From assembly GCA_019090565.1 (NCBI GenBank), contig JAHRVS010000049.1, forward strand, positions 1 through 6,642: a stretch of DNA of 6,642 nucleotides. The letters run 5' to 3'. The DNA is from Gammaproteobacteria bacterium. Its GTDB lineage: Bacteria; Pseudomonadota; Gammaproteobacteria; Pseudomonadales; UBA3067. The position numbers and the translations under genes are program-made. Positions 6,194 through 6,642 of this stretch are shown here, piece after piece (position 1 is the stretch's first letter; each line of letters begins with the position of its first letter). The notes under the pieces are model-generated. The model did no database searches, had not been told where the DNA came from, and saw only the letters and a program-made list of their open reading frames with translations.

Positions 6194-6212
6194 ATCGATA
6201 TCGATGGCCATC
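6194..6212. repeat. Two overlapping perfect palindromes upstream of the LolA-like gene
   Basis: ATCGATATCGAT (6194-6205) and GATGGCCATC (6203-6212) are both perfect and share GAT. They lie about 27-45 bp before the GTG start of the LolA-like gene, within its predicted leader. They may be a protein-binding site or chance; another short inverted repeat, CCATT-AA-AATGG, lies at 6247-6258. Confidence 0.35.
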
Positions 6213-6270
6213 ACAACATAACCTGCATGATTCATCTAAGCATATCCCATTAAAATGGAATACATTTCGA

Positions 6271-6299
6271 GTATTAGCACTTTCCTCATCATATGTTAC
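6271..6299 (-). promoter_or_regulatory. Candidate promoter for the LolA-like/beta-barrel operon
   Basis: On the minus strand, GTAACA (6299-6294, 4/6 to -35) and TAATAC (6276-6271) are 17 bp apart. The -10 is preceded directly by TGC, an extended -10 feature. It implies a leader of about 97-125 nt, depending on which start codon is used. The support is by eye only. Confidence 0.3.
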
Positions 6300-6332
6300 A
6301 CAATCAATACCCTTGCTATACACGACGCCATA

Positions 6333-6360
6333 TAGTCATCAAAGCACAGTGCTTTATACT
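6333..6360 (+). promoter_or_regulatory. Candidate promoter for the second RND exporter with embedded operator-like repeat
   Basis: TAGTCA (6333-6338, 4/6 to -35) and TATACT (6355-6360, 5/6 to -10) are 16 bp apart. Between them sits AAAGCAC-A-GTGCTTT (6341-6355), a perfect inverted repeat with 7-bp arms, touching the -10. A second possible -10, GATAAT at 6401-6406, lacks a good -35. Nearer the gene, ACCTT (6412-6416) and AAGGT (6427-6431) can pair and would cover the only weak AAGG ribosome-binding sequence. Confidence 0.35.
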
Positions 6361-6443
6361 TAAATTAGCTGACAGCCACTTTTAACACTTAAGTTCAGCG
6401 GATAATCAACGACCTTTCCTTTTTATAAGGTAGCTGGGCTTTT

Positions 6444-6642
6444 ATGAAAAACTACGGATCAATGTTGCTGCAGAAGCGGCGCTATGGAATCATTCTTTCA
6501 TTGCTGTTTCTAGTAATTTCATTGCTTGGCGTTCCGAAGCTCGAATTCTCCAGCGATTACCGAATCTTTTTTAGCCCAGAGAACCCCCAACTTAAAGCAT
6601 TTAATGCCTTTCAAGAACGATTCGGCTCGCAAGATAATATTA
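6444..6642 (+). CDS. Second RND superfamily exporter, N-terminal part (cut by window edge)
   Basis: Sixty-six codons are visible. After a basic N-terminus (Lys11-Arg12-Arg13) comes TM1 at about residues 14-32, then the start of the first periplasmic loop. The segment FFSPENPQLKAFNAFQERFG (42-61) lines up with FFAEDNPQLIAFNQFKDSYG (44-63) of the exporter at 1350, including the shared NPQL-AFN-F core, so the two are paralogues of the COG1033 type. ATG 6444 is chosen because it gives the usual N-terminal length; ATG 6462 is in frame and possible. The ribosome site is weak (AAGG 13 nt upstream). The gene is divergent from the LolA-like gene across a 276-bp gap and brackets the LolA-like/beta-barrel pair together with exporter 1. 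Confidence 0.85.
   Translation, partial: MKNYGSMLLQKRRYGIILSLLFLVISLLGVPKLEFSSDYRIFFSPENPQLKAFNAFQERFGSQDNI

Noticed and set aside
6121..6363. Plus-strand open frame of 80 codons across the LolA-like start and the divergent gap
   Set aside because: Low-complexity His/Ser/Tyr-rich translation with no ribosome site, covering promoter-like DNA.

Overview
The window reads as chromosomal DNA of a gammaproteobacterium, probably marine. The basis is a DUF2959-type lipoprotein, several Sec-exported outer-membrane-type proteins and a COG1033-type RND exporter set. This is family-level recognition only; no species can be named. Almost everything encoded here belongs to the cell envelope. No rRNA, tRNA, CRISPR array, integrase or full-length insertion sequence was seen.

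Layout. The left edge (1-213, minus) is the start of an exported porin-like protein. Next on the same strand is a DUF2959 lipoprotein (437-1093), followed by a weak terminator. A 256-bp intergenic region then holds overlapping divergent promoter candidates and a perfect inverted repeat. From there a complete 775-residue RND/MMPL exporter runs rightwards (1350-3677). It converges on a minus-strand pair: a LolA-like periplasmic protein (5355-6167) followed 36 bp later by an outer-membrane beta-barrel (3924-5318). Divergent from that pair, a second RND exporter, clearly a paralogue of the first, starts at 6444 and runs off the right edge. All intergenic gaps are under 300 bp, and each is described in the entries.

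How the genes may work together. Two inner-membrane RND exporters, a periplasmic LolA-fold carrier and an outer-membrane barrel form a possible inner-to-outer membrane route for a hydrophobic cargo such as a lipid, lipoprotein or lipid-linked pigment. The cargo is unknown. The DUF2959 lipoprotein lies divergent from exporter 1, possibly under shared control, and carries Asp at position +2.

Main discovery. A 140-bp MITE-like palindromic element (5151-5290) has 16-bp terminal inverted repeats (15/16 match) and a 4-bp target duplication. It sits inside the signal-peptide coding region of the beta-barrel gene. Element plus duplication is 144 bp, exactly 48 codons, and only one reading frame in this orientation is open: the one used. 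Removing it in silico restores a textbook 29-residue signal peptide. A diverged relative of the element's core (about 39 of 55 bases, no gaps) lies in the gap downstream of the same gene. The adjacent LolA-like gene has its own start anomaly: a perfect AAGGAGG lies 5 nt before an ATC codon rather than an ATG.
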